6,803 nucleotides of DNA from Balneolales bacterium. Its GTDB lineage: Bacteria > Bacteroidota > Rhodothermia > Balneolales > Natronogracilivirgulaceae. Position numbers and translations under genes: made by a program. The notes beneath the pieces were generated by a model, which worked only from the letters and a program-made list of their open reading frames with translations, ran no database searches and was not told where the DNA came from. Shown here one piece after another: positions 1 to 6,484 of this stretch (the first letter of the stretch is position 1; each line of letters opens with the position of its first letter). The DNA lies in NCBI GenBank assembly GCA_007127665.1, contig SKYY01000152.1:1-6803 (forward strand), read 5' to 3'.

Positions 1-729
1 AAATTCGGCAACGGGGCGTTCATGAAAACCCGGGAGGATGCGCTCAAACTGGCGCAACGGCTGGTTTCGATCGGCGAGGAGTTCGGCAAGCGCACCATCG
101 GTTACCTGACGAGCATGGAGCAGCCGCTGGGCAATATGGTGGGCAACTGGCTGGAGGTGTATGAGAGCATCGAATGCCTGAACGGTGGCGGCCCGGACGA
201 TCTGCTGGAAGTCACGCATCTGCTGGCCGGCACCATGATCTGGCTTGGCGGTGAAGCGGAGTCGGTGGATGAGGGGATCGAGCGCAGCAAAGCCGTCGTG
301 GGCGACGGCAGCGCCATGCAAAAACTGCGTGATATTGTGGAGGAGCAGGACGGATCCACCGAATATCTGGGCAACCCGGATGATTACCCGTTGGCCTCGC
401 ACACCTTTGAAGTGGCTGCAGCGGGGGATGGATACGTAACAGCCATGGATGCCTACGCCATCGGTATGGCCGGCGTGGAGCTGGGTGCCGGGCGCAAGTC
501 CAAGGAAGACAGTATTGATCCGGCCGCCGGCATTATCCTCAAGAAAAAGATTGGCGATGAGGTGCGTCAGGGTGAAACAATTGCACGGTGCTTCACGAAT
601 AAGGAAGAACAAGCGGACAGTGTCCGGCAGATGCTTCAGGATGCCGTTACCGTCGGTTCTTCCCGGCCTGAAATACCGGCCCTGATCACCGACACAGTAA
701 CACGGGACGGCGCAGAACCCTGGAGCTGA
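1..729 (+). CDS. deoA: Thymidine / pyrimidine-nucleoside phosphorylase, C-terminal part (5' truncated by window)
   Basis: The frame is open from base 1, reading KFGNGAFMKT, so the first ATG inside the window (22) is internal and the true start lies upstream. About 242 residues are visible. A complete family member has roughly 430-440, so about 200 N-terminal residues are missing, including the phosphate-binding loop and the pyrimidine-binding Arg/Ser/Lys. Visible family hallmarks, numbered from M22, are the K-x-G-x-G-A-F segment just before it, the SMEQPLGNMVGNWLEV segment (about 31-46) that corresponds to the QPLG..VGNALEV block of the family, and a C-terminal PYNP_C domain from about 125 with SHTFEVAAAGDGYV and the GAGRKSKEDSIDPAAGI motif. 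The enzyme reversibly phosphorolyses thymidine/uridine to base and (deoxy)ribose-1-phosphate in pyrimidine salvage. Whether it is strictly DeoA-like or the broader Pdp type cannot be decided from this fragment. The stop is TGA at 727-729. Confidence 0.93.
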   Translation, partial: KFGNGAFMKTREDALKLAQRLVSIGEEFGKRTIGYLTSMEQPLGNMVGNWLEVYESIECLNGGGPDDLLEVTHLLAGTMIWLGGEAESVDEGIERSKAVVGDGSAMQKLRDIVEEQDGSTEYLGNPDDYPLASHTFEVAAAGDGYVTAMDAYAIGMAGVELGAGRKSKEDSIDPAAGIILKKKIGDEVRQGETIARCFTNKEEQADSVRQMLQDAVTVGSSRPEIPALITDTVTRDGAEPWS

Positions 730-733
730 TCTC

Positions 734-769
734 CCGGACTTGTCCGGTTAAAAGTGAACCAAAACCGGA
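734..769 (+). promoter_or_regulatory. Two mutually exclusive hairpins in the deoA-pspA gap
   Basis: CCGGAC (734-739) and GTCCGG (742-747) form a compact 6-bp dyad just after the phosphorylase stop. TCCGGTT (743-749) is also complementary to AACCGGA (763-769), giving a 7-bp stem with a 13-nt loop. The two stems share 743-747 and cannot coexist. The second would bury part of the GGAG ribosome-binding site of pspA (767-770). There is no T-tract, so this is not a classical intrinsic terminator. The pairing is seen directly; a regulatory role is inferred. Confidence 0.35.
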
Positions 770-770
770 G
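767..770 (+). promoter_or_regulatory. Ribosome-binding site of pspA
   Basis: GGAG lies 5 nt before the ATG at 776. This supports that start and the start of the amphipathic N-terminal helix expected for PspA. Confidence 0.6.
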
Positions 771-775
771 TAGTT

Positions 776-1546
776 ATGTGGAGAAGATTTGTACGTGCCA
801 TCAAGTCCCTTTTTGGAGGGATTGTCGGCTCAATAGAAGACCCGAAGCGGATCCTGGAGCAGAACATCCGTGAGCTGAACGACCAGGTCCCCCGGATGAA
901 CGAGAACATTGCCACGGTGAAAGCCAATGTGACGCTGCTGCAAAAGCAGGTGCGCCGGTACGAGGATCAGGTGCAGGACCTGACGGCGCGCATCCAGTCG
1001 GCCATCCGCGCCGAGCGTGACGACATCGCCGAGAACTACGCCCTTCAGCTTCAGCGTGCGCGTGAAAACCTGGAAGTGTCGCGTCACCACCTGAAGCAGG
1101 CGCAGATGGCTTATGACAAGGCCCTGCAGGTCAAAAAGACCTTCATGCGCGAGAAAGACCGCAAGATCCGTGAGGCAAAGGATGCCATGCGCGAGAGCGA
1201 ACGTTCCGAATGGCAGGCCAGGGTTGCCGATACGCTCGAGCAGTTTGAGGTTGGCGGCATGGATGCCACACACGACGAGATGATCGCGCGCATAAGAGAA
1301 GATACTGCCAGAAACGAAGCCCGCATGGAGCTGGCGCTGGACAGTGTGGACAGCAAATCGCTGGAACTGGAGTACGATGCGGAGAAGCTGAAGGCCGCCG
1401 AGATCGTCAATCAGTTCAAGAAAAAAATGCGGGGAACTCCTGCGCTCGGCGAGGGCAGCAAAACCGCCGAATCGGTGGTCGAGCGCTACGAACCGAATAT
1501 CCGTTCCCATAATACCGTTCATGTGAACCGAACCAATCATGTCTGA
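776..1546 (+). CDS. pspA: PspA/IM30 (Vipp1) family membrane-stress protein
   Basis: This 256-residue protein is almost entirely helical and highly charged. It begins with a short amphipathic helix (about 1-20, MWRRFVRAIKSLFGGIVGSI) followed by the family-typical EDP (21-23) and a long coiled-coil hairpin (about 25-155). Further helices follow, around 160-185 and 187-220 (ALDSVDSKSLELEYDAEKLK). PspA/IM30 proteins bind stressed inner membrane through the N-terminal helix and assemble into ESCRT-III-like rods or rings. E. coli PspA has 222 residues and Vipp1 about 260-270, so the length fits. The last 35 or so residues are low in predicted structure and of uncertain role. An 8-nt overlap couples it to the following membrane protein gene. 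No pspB, pspC or pspF gene is present in the window. The family is clear; whether it behaves more like PspA or Vipp1 is not. Confidence 0.93.
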   Translation: MWRRFVRAIKSLFGGIVGSIEDPKRILEQNIRELNDQVPRMNENIATVKANVTLLQKQVRRYEDQVQDLTARIQSAIRAERDDIAENYALQLQRARENLEVSRHHLKQAQMAYDKALQVKKTFMREKDRKIREAKDAMRESERSEWQARVADTLEQFEVGGMDATHDEMIARIREDTARNEARMELALDSVDSKSLELEYDAEKLKAAEIVNQFKKKMRGTPALGEGSKTAESVVERYEPNIRSHNTVHVNRTNHV

Positions 1547-2387
1547 CTATCGCTCCCTCAATTTCACCCGGGAAGCATTGATGCATCCGGTCAACCTGGG
1601 CTTTCTCCTTGCCGTCAGCTTCCTGGCGCTCATGTTTTCGGGAACCCCCTGGATGCCAACCATCCTCTTTTCGATCGGTCTGGGGCTGGAACTGCTTTAT
1701 CTCGGCACTGTACCGCAAAAAACGTGGTTCCGGCACCGTATTGTATCCCGGAGAAATGAGGAGCTTCGCAGGTCGGGCCGTATCGAAAAGGACCAGTTCG
1801 ACGCACTTGCGGTGACGCAACAGAAAAGGTTTCTCTCTTTCCGGAATATCTACGACAAGATCCGCGTCAACTTTGAGCGGCTTCCAGAATCTTCCCGGTC
1901 GCTGACCCGTCAGCTGACAGAGAGGCTGGAACACATGGTAAGGGAGTATCTGGCACATCTGGTGCTGCAGGAGCGTTACCGGGAGTATCTGGAGCACACC
2001 TCCCCCGAATCCATCACCATTGAGATACGCAAGCTCAAAAAGGAGATGGCGGGCGTGACTTCCGAGCGGCTTCTGGAAGTTAAGCAGCGTCGCCTGCAGA
2101 TCCTTGAAAAGCGGCTTGCCAGACTCCATGTTGCCGCTGAGAAAGCCGAAGTATGCCGTTCACAGCAGGAAACCATGGAAGATGCCATCCGTTACGTCTA
2201 TGAGAAATCGATTACGATGTCGCATCCCGGCGAACTGGACGGGCATCTGGACCGGCTGATTGGTGAACTTGAAGAAACCTCGGCAATCATTCAGGATATT
2301 GAAGATGACTTGCCACCGACGTATACTATCCTGAAACAAATGGAAAGTCAGGCGGATGATGTATCAGGACCTTATGCCATCCGCTGA
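1539..2387 (+). CDS. Membrane-anchored coiled-coil protein of unknown family, coupled to pspA
   Basis: I do not recognise this 282-residue protein as a named family. Two adjacent hydrophobic segments (about 18-34 and 37-56) form a short N-terminal membrane hairpin. The basic stretch after it (KTWFRHRIVSRRNEELRRSGR, about 61-81) suggests by the positive-inside rule that both ends face the cytoplasm. The remaining 220 or so residues are soluble, very rich in Glu, Arg, Lys and Leu, and predicted by eye to be long helices, including a likely coiled coil at about 160-215 and another at about 235-275. The ATG lies inside the last codons of pspA (8-nt overlap, different frame) and has no clear Shine-Dalgarno, which argues for translational coupling. 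From this context I infer a membrane partner or receptor for the PspA-like protein, analogous in role but not visibly in sequence to PspB/PspC. That inference is not proven. Confidence 0.85.
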   Translation: MSDYRSLNFTREALMHPVNLGFLLAVSFLALMFSGTPWMPTILFSIGLGLELLYLGTVPQKTWFRHRIVSRRNEELRRSGRIEKDQFDALAVTQQKRFLSFRNIYDKIRVNFERLPESSRSLTRQLTERLEHMVREYLAHLVLQERYREYLEHTSPESITIEIRKLKKEMAGVTSERLLEVKQRRLQILEKRLARLHVAAEKAEVCRSQQETMEDAIRYVYEKSITMSHPGELDGHLDRLIGELEETSAIIQDIEDDLPPTYTILKQMESQADDVSGPYAIR

Positions 2388-2433
2388 CAGAAAAGGACAG
2401 CGCCGTTCCTGAGCCGGATGCTGCCGCAATTTC

Positions 2434-2437
2434 AGGA
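2434..2437 (+). promoter_or_regulatory. Ribosome-binding site of the enoyl-CoA hydratase gene
   Basis: AGGA lies 5 nt before ATG 2443 and supports that start. The 55-nt gap from the preceding stop contains no other obvious signal. Confidence 0.55.
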
Positions 2438-2442
2438 AGATT

Positions 2443-3228
2443 ATGAGCTATCACCCGGAAACGCTGCTGGTGGAAATTGAAGACCGCCTTGCAACCGTAA
2501 CCATTAACCGTCCGGAAAAACGCAACGCCCTGACCAATCAGGTTCTTGATGAGTTGCGTGGGCTTTTCGAGGCGTTTCAGGAAGATAATACGGTCCATGG
2601 CGTTGTTCTCACCGGGGCCGGTGAAAAGGCTTTTGTTTCCGGAGCCGATATCACAGAACTGCATCGTTTGCGCGTCAAGAGCGGCGAACGGGCCTCGGCC
2701 AAAGGCCAGGCAGTCCTTTCACTGATAGAATCAACCGGCAAGCCGGTGATAGCCGCCATTGAGGGCTATGCACTTGGCGCAGGATGCGAGCTTGCCATGG
2801 CCTGCCATCTGCGGGTTGCAGCCAAAACGGCACAATTCGGATTTCCTGAGATCGGACTTGGTATCATGCCCGGATATGGAGGCACCCAGCGGCTGCCAAG
2901 GCTTGTGGGCAAGGGCAGAGCCCTTGAAATGATCCTGGACGGGAATCCGGTCGACGCCGACAAGGCATTTCAGATCGGTCTGGTCAACAAGGTGGTGGAC
3001 GAGGGTGAAGCGGTGAAAACGTCACGGGAATGGCTTCAACGGATCATCAAAAAATCACCGATCGGCATCCGCAAGGCCATTCAGTCGGTACATGCCGCCT
3101 ATCCCAATCGCGCCCAGGGGTTTCAGGACGAGGCCCGGCTATTCGGACAACTTTTCGGCACGGAAGATGCCCGGGAAGGATTGGCGGCTTTCCTCGAAAA
3201 ACGAAACCCCGGGTTTCACAATAAATAA
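2443..3228 (+). CDS. Enoyl-CoA hydratase/isomerase (crotonase) family protein
   Basis: At 261 residues this has the usual crotonase length. The fold signatures appear in order: INRPEKRNALT (21-31), AFVSGADITEL (63-73) providing one oxyanion-hole backbone NH, and GYALGAGCELAMAC (108-121). FGFPEIGLGIMPGYGGTQRL (132-151) follows. Glu116 and Glu136 align with the two catalytic glutamates of mitochondrial enoyl-CoA hydratase (Glu144 and Glu164 of the rat enzyme). This makes a true syn-hydratase adding water to trans-2-enoyl-CoA more likely than an isomerase or dehalogenase paralogue. The GYGGTQRL segment and the C-terminal GLAAFLEKRNPGF (246-258) are typical of short-chain hydratases in fatty-acid or amino-acid breakdown. 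It is cytoplasmic. No other beta-oxidation gene is in the window, so the substrate is not indicated by context. The link with the upstream pspA pair may be mere co-orientation. Confidence 0.92.
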   Translation: MSYHPETLLVEIEDRLATVTINRPEKRNALTNQVLDELRGLFEAFQEDNTVHGVVLTGAGEKAFVSGADITELHRLRVKSGERASAKGQAVLSLIESTGKPVIAAIEGYALGAGCELAMACHLRVAAKTAQFGFPEIGLGIMPGYGGTQRLPRLVGKGRALEMILDGNPVDADKAFQIGLVNKVVDEGEAVKTSREWLQRIIKKSPIGIRKAIQSVHAAYPNRAQGFQDEARLFGQLFGTEDAREGLAAFLEKRNPGFHNK

Positions 3229-3358
3229 AGCCGTATTATTACAGATTGAAGATGTTTACGAAAAGGGGATTGTTGATTCCCTGACCCTGCCAGTAAAAAA
3301 GAGGTAACACAGGAAAATTGGAAATATCTGCGTCATCACAGGAACCGCCACCGGAACC

Positions 3359-3363
3359 GGGAG
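3359..3363 (+). promoter_or_regulatory. Ribosome-binding site of the CNNM/CorC transporter gene
   Basis: GGGAG is placed 7 nt before ATG 3371. The 142-nt gap before this gene (3229-3370) shows no convincing promoter or terminator; a weak GGGA/TCCC dyad near 3267-3282 lacks a T-tract. Confidence 0.5.
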
Positions 3364-3370
3364 CTGAGTT

Positions 3371-4642
3371 ATGAATGAGTGGCTCCTGATTGTGATAGTG
3401 ATTCTGTTGAGTGGCTTTTTCGCAGGATCGGAAATCGGCTACGTTTCTGCTAACCGGCTCAAACTGGAAATACGGGCCAGAAAAAAATCCATGCGCTCAC
3501 GGGCCCTTTCCCGCTTCCTGAAAGATCCCGAGGCATTTCTTTCGACCACGCTGATCGGCAATAATGTGGTCAATGTCCTGTATGCCACTCTCATGACGCT
3601 GTTTCTGCTGCAACCCGTATCCACCCTGTACTTTTCCCTTTTTGATGTATACCCGTCAGATTTCGTGGTGCTTCTTATCCAGACCGTGATCGCTTCGCTC
3701 ATTATCATGATATTTGGTGAAGTGATTCCGAAAGTGGTGTTCCGTATCAACTCGGAAGGCCTGCTTTTTAACCTGGCCGCCATCTATCGCGGGCTCAACG
3801 TTCTCTTCCTGCCGTTCATTTATGTCGCAAACGGTATTGCGGGACGCCTCATCCGCATGATTATCCCCGAATCGGAATCATCCGTCCAGGTCTACCGCAG
3901 ACAGGATCTTGAAATGCTGCTTCGCGAGATCGGTGACAGCGAGGAGTCGGATATCGACCGGGATGATTCAGAGCTGCTTACCAACGTGCTCCAGCTTTCC
4001 AACAAGCGGGTGCGTGATTCCATGATACCGCGAACGGAAATCGTTGCCGTGGAAAAAAAGGCCGGTTTGCAGGATGCGCTTCAGAAATTTGTATCTTCGG
4101 GCTTCTCAAAACTGCCGGTCTACGACCAGACCATCGACAATGTCATCGGTGTGGTTTTCGCCTACGATCTGTTCAAGAAACCGAAAAAACTCGGTGAAAT
4201 TATTCGTCCCGTCAAGCACATCCCGTCCAGCCAGAAATCCAAGGATCTGCTCTCAGAATTCCAGAAACTCAATATTTCGCTGGCCATTGTGATCGATGAA
4301 TACGGCGGAACGGCCGGTCTGGTAACCACCGAGGATTTGCTGGAAGAGGTCGTCGGTGACATCCAGGATGAGTACGACATGGAAGACATGGTCATGAAAA
4401 AACTGTCCCACAACACGTTCATCCTGAGCGGGGATGTTCCTCTTGAGGAGCTCACGGAAAAGTTCCCGTCCACCAAACTGCCAGAGCGGAACCAGTTTTA
4501 TGAAACCGTGGCCGGGTACATCATCCACGAGATAGGCCGCATCCCCAAGGTTAACGAAGAGATCCTGATCGGCAGTCACAAGTTCATCATCAGCAAGGCG
4601 CGGCAATCGCGCATCGAGACCGTAAAGATGATCGTTCTCTGA
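3371..4642 (+). CDS. CNNM/CorC (hemolysin C family) Mg2+ transporter-like protein: DUF21 - CBS pair - CorC_HlyC
   Basis: The protein has 423 residues with the full domain order of the family. The DUF21/CNNM membrane domain spans about 1-165, with hydrophobic segments near 2-22, 59-82, 98-120 and 131-155. It carries the conserved blocks FFAGSEIGYVSANRLKLE (16-33), LIGNNVVNV (61-69) and GEVIPK (116-121). A CBS pair covers about 215-335, including RDSMIPRTEI, VYDQTIDNVIGVV and VIDEYGGTAGLVTTEDLLEE (307-326). The C-terminal CorC_HlyC domain spans about 345-420, with the QFYETVAGYII core. Characterised relatives export Mg2+ in exchange for Na+, with ATP or Mg2+ sensed by the CBS pair, and act in the inner membrane. 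In Bacteroidota a paralogue, GldE, belongs to the same family, and sequence alone does not exclude that assignment. The older label 'hemolysin' is not supported by function. The stop codon directly abuts a minisatellite. Confidence 0.93.
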   Translation: MNEWLLIVIVILLSGFFAGSEIGYVSANRLKLEIRARKKSMRSRALSRFLKDPEAFLSTTLIGNNVVNVLYATLMTLFLLQPVSTLYFSLFDVYPSDFVVLLIQTVIASLIIMIFGEVIPKVVFRINSEGLLFNLAAIYRGLNVLFLPFIYVANGIAGRLIRMIIPESESSVQVYRRQDLEMLLREIGDSEESDIDRDDSELLTNVLQLSNKRVRDSMIPRTEIVAVEKKAGLQDALQKFVSSGFSKLPVYDQTIDNVIGVVFAYDLFKKPKKLGEIIRPVKHIPSSQKSKDLLSEFQKLNISLAIVIDEYGGTAGLVTTEDLLEEVVGDIQDEYDMEDMVMKKLSHNTFILSGDVPLEELTEKFPSTKLPERNQFYETVAGYIIHEIGRIPKVNEEILIGSHKFIISKARQSRIETVKMIVL

Positions 4643-4663
4643 GCAACCCGGACCGCTCTTTTT
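4641..4663 (+). terminator. Possible weak terminator at the end of the CorC-type gene
   Basis: GAGC (4641-4644, overlapping the stop codon) can pair with GCTC (4655-4658) and is followed at once by five T residues (4659-4663). The stem is only 4 bp. The same GACCGCTCTTTTTG block recurs at 4821-4834, so it may be a repeat component rather than a terminator. Confidence 0.3.
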
Positions 4664-4897
4664 GGCAAGCTTTTACCGCTGTATAGCAAGCTTTGACTGC
4701 TGTATAGCAAGCTTTGACTGCTGTCTGGCAAGCTTTGACTGCTGTCTGGCAAGCTTTGACCGTTCTCTGGCAAACAGGGGTCGTTTTCCGAGAAATATGG
4801 AGCGCTCGATCACAAGCCCGGACCGCTCTTTTTGGCAAGCTTTGACTGCTGTCTGGCAAGCTTTGACCGTTCTCTGGCAAACAAGGGTCGTTTTCCG
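4643..4897. repeat. Compound 21-bp minisatellite between convergent genes
   Basis: The basic unit is 21 bp, starts GCAAGCTTTGAC and ends TGCTGTCTG or CGTTCTCTG. Five units run head to tail at 4665-4685, 4686-4706, 4707-4727, 4728-4748 and 4749-4769. A diverged closing unit (GCAAACAGGGGTCGTTTTCC plus G) follows at 4770-4790. A 22-bp diverged opening unit (4643-4664, containing CCCGGACCGCTCTTTTTG) precedes them. After a non-repeat spacer (4791-4812) the whole arrangement recurs: opening unit 4813-4834, two basic units 4835-4855 and 4856-4876, closing unit 4877-4897. The pattern is therefore [open - 5 basic - close] spacer [open - 2 basic - close]. Each basic unit has an AAGCTT palindrome. Because 21 is a multiple of 3, long open frames run through it on both strands, but none resembles a protein. 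It fills most of the 311-nt gap between the transporter gene and xseA. Confidence 0.93.
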
Positions 4898-4915
4898 GCA
4901 GGCATGTACGGTTTA

Positions 4916-4944
4916 TGCCGCAATTGGGGGATATTGCTCCGGCA
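4916..4944 (-). terminator. Hairpin downstream of xseA, possible transcription end
   Basis: TGCC plus GCAAT (4916-4924) pairs with ATTGC (4933-4937) and GGCA (4941-4944), giving 9 bp interrupted by a 3-nt bulge (4938-4940), with an 8-nt loop. It sits 9 nt past the xseA stop on the minus strand. No T-tract follows in either direction, so intrinsic termination is doubtful. It could be a 3'-end stabilising hairpin. Confidence 0.35.
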
Positions 4945-4953
4945 GAATCGGTG

Positions 4954-6213
4954 TCAGCCGATGCGGTTTTTTCGATCGGCCCATTCAATTTCGAACGGTG
5001 ATTCTGCATCAAAGCGCCCACTGTGGCGTACCCATTTTTCTTTCTGGTGGATACGGGTGTAGCCTTTTTTCAGCGGGGCGTTCGGATCGGCCGCCTGGAG
5101 CCGGTAGTTCAGCTCGCCGAGTTGTGATTTCTGCTGGATAAGATATCTGCTTGTGAAGCTGAAAATGGTGTCCGTCAGGTGGCGGTTCTGATCGCGGATG
5201 CGCATGATGCGCTGTTGAAGGATTCCCGCTATCTGCTTTTCCTGCCAGCTCAGCATCTCCGCCTGCCGTGCTATGCGCTGTTTGACTTTGTGAAGGGCAT
5301 AATTGTCCAGGAAGCGGGATACGGTGTCCTTGTGGCGCTGAAGCTGGTCCGTCACCCGGCGTTCTATGGTGTGCTGAAGGTCGCCGATCCGCATCAGCAG
5401 GTCGTTGCGGTCGGGCACGGCCATCACTATGGCCTGTGTGGGGGTGGCCGCTCTCAGATCCGCAACAAAATCGGATATGCTGAAATCGGTTTCGTGTCCA
5501 ACAGCGCTGATGACCGGTATGCGGCACTCCGCTATCGCCCGGGCCACACGCTCCTCGTTGAAGGCCCAGAGGTCCTCCAGCGATCCGCCGCCGCGCCCGA
5601 TAATCAGCAGATCGGCCTCGCCGGAATCGGAAAAATGGCGGATGCCACGCACAATCTCCGGAGCGGCCTGGGCCCCCTGAACGGCAGCATGGTACAACCG
5701 CACTTCACAAAGCGGGTACCTTTTTTCGAGCGTGTTGCGCATATCCTGAAATGCGGCGCCGGTGGCGGAGGTCACAATGCCGATCACCCTGGGAAAGGCA
5801 GGCAGCGGCCGTTTGCGGTCCTCGTCAAACAGGCCTTCGTCCTTTAGTTTTCGTTTAAGTTCTTCAAAGGCCTGCTGCAAGGCACCCAGCCCGGCCGCAC
5901 GAATGGACCGGGCAATGAGCTGATAACGCCCATGCGGCGGATACACCTGCACCGAACCGCTCACAATAACCTCATCTCCGTGTACGGGAACGCTATCGAG
6001 CTGCTGCCGCAGAGAACTCCACATCACACAGGAGAGTTGGGCCGAGGGATCCTTCAGGGTAAAATAGAAGTGGCCGTTGCGGCTGGTCTGAGGCTGGCTC
6101 ACCTCACCCCGGACGCTGACCCATTCAAACTCGCTTTCCAGCAACCGTTTGATCTCGCCGGTCAGGGTAGTGACCGAAAAGACCTGGCCGGACTCATCTA
6201 CATATTCTTGCAT
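4954..6213 (-). CDS. xseA: Exodeoxyribonuclease VII large subunit
   Basis: The protein has 419 residues, normal for XseA (400-460). An N-terminal OB-fold DNA-binding domain lies at about 10-105 (FEWVSVRGEVSQ, NGHFYFTLKD). A catalytic core follows at about 140-270, then a long helical coiled-coil region at about 275-375 and a short C-terminal segment with the LKKGYTRI motif (381-388). The residues reported as essential in E. coli XseA (D155, R205, H238, D241) all have equivalents at a constant offset of two: D157 in AAFQD, R207 in GRGGG, and H240 and D243 in GHETD. The enzyme with XseB degrades single-stranded DNA from both ends to oligonucleotides. xseB, often adjacent, is absent here. The motif usually reading RAPTPxxAAE is RAATPTQAIV (254-263). 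The start at 6213 is set by an in-frame stop about 12 nt upstream of it; no clear Shine-Dalgarno is seen. Confidence 0.96.
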   Translation of the reverse strand: MQEYVDESGQVFSVTTLTGEIKRLLESEFEWVSVRGEVSQPQTSRNGHFYFTLKDPSAQLSCVMWSSLRQQLDSVPVHGDEVIVSGSVQVYPPHGRYQLIARSIRAAGLGALQQAFEELKRKLKDEGLFDEDRKRPLPAFPRVIGIVTSATGAAFQDMRNTLEKRYPLCEVRLYHAAVQGAQAAPEIVRGIRHFSDSGEADLLIIGRGGGSLEDLWAFNEERVARAIAECRIPVISAVGHETDFSISDFVADLRAATPTQAIVMAVPDRNDLLMRIGDLQHTIERRVTDQLQRHKDTVSRFLDNYALHKVKQRIARQAEMLSWQEKQIAGILQQRIMRIRDQNRHLTDTIFSFTSRYLIQQKSQLGELNYRLQAADPNAPLKKGYTRIHQKEKWVRHSGRFDAESPFEIEWADRKNRIG

Positions 6214-6371
6214 AGGTGACTTCAGATGTTATTTTGGGGCTTTCGCTTTTTTGAAAGGATTTCCGTATTCATGTGTTTAAAATCATTGGATTCATATGGT
6301 CACATAGAATATCCATGACCGTTTTTAATCATGCGCCTGTGTGTCACCCGGAGGCTGTCATGTTCATTTCA

Positions 6372-6387
6372 TGTGACAAATTTCATG
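6372..6387 (+). promoter_or_regulatory. Possible Crp/Fnr-like operator
   Basis: TGTGA (6372-6376), six bases, then TCATG (6383-6387) matches 8 of 10 defined positions of the Crp-type palindrome TGTGA-N6-TCACA. It lies in the divergent region between xseA and the amidohydrolase gene. No regulator gene is in the window and a match of this quality can occur by chance in AT-rich DNA, so this is only a candidate. Confidence 0.2.
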
Positions 6388-6474
6388 CGGCAATATAGGT
6401 ATTCCACGGGATCAGGTCAGGAAAAAAAGCGTTATCCGGTATGGCGGCTCCGGCTGATGGTTGCAGTAACCGTG

Positions 6475-6484
6475 TATAATTTTG
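6475..6484 (+). promoter_or_regulatory. Candidate promoter -10/-7 element for the leader ORF and amidohydrolase gene
   Basis: TATAAT at 6475-6480 is a perfect sigma-70 -10 box. The overlapping TAATTTTG (6477-6484) also matches the Bacteroidota -7 consensus TAnnTTTG. No good upstream box exists at the usual spacing; the nearest TTG (6461-6463) is too close. Transcription from here would begin near 6488-6492 and give a leader of about 180 nt that includes the 18-bp repeats. Confidence 0.42.

Noticed and set aside
830..2129. Long minus-strand open frames (236 and 237 codons) opposite pspA and the membrane protein gene
   Set aside because: They lie antisense to a clear PspA gene and to a gene in its coupled frame. 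Their translations are compositionally odd and lack recognisable motifs.
3092..3307. 71-codon frame extending past the hydratase stop into the 3229-3370 gap
   Set aside because: Its only start codons lie within the hydratase gene in another frame. The portion beyond the stop has no ATG, and no ribosome site was seen.
4643..4897. CRISPR-like array
   Set aside because: Units are contiguous with no unique spacers, the period is 21 bp, and no cas gene is present.
4957..4980. GCCGAT/ATCGGC dyad at the 3' end of xseA as a terminator
   Set aside because: It is a 6-bp stem with a 12-nt loop entirely inside coding sequence, so codon content is enough to explain it.
4590..5021. Minus-strand 143-codon open frame with heptapeptide repeats across the minisatellite
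   Set aside because: A 21-bp period without stops keeps frames open on both strands. The repeat-derived translations differ by frame, it overlaps the ends of two well-supported genes, and nothing resembles a protein family.
4662..5141. Plus-strand 159-codon open frame through the minisatellite into the xseA region
   Set aside because: It needs a TTG start, its N-terminal half is repeat translation, and the remainder is antisense to xseA.
5179..5847. Plus-strand 222-codon open frame inside xseA
   Set aside because: It lies fully antisense to the catalytic core of XseA, whose active-site motifs are intact in the minus-strand frame.
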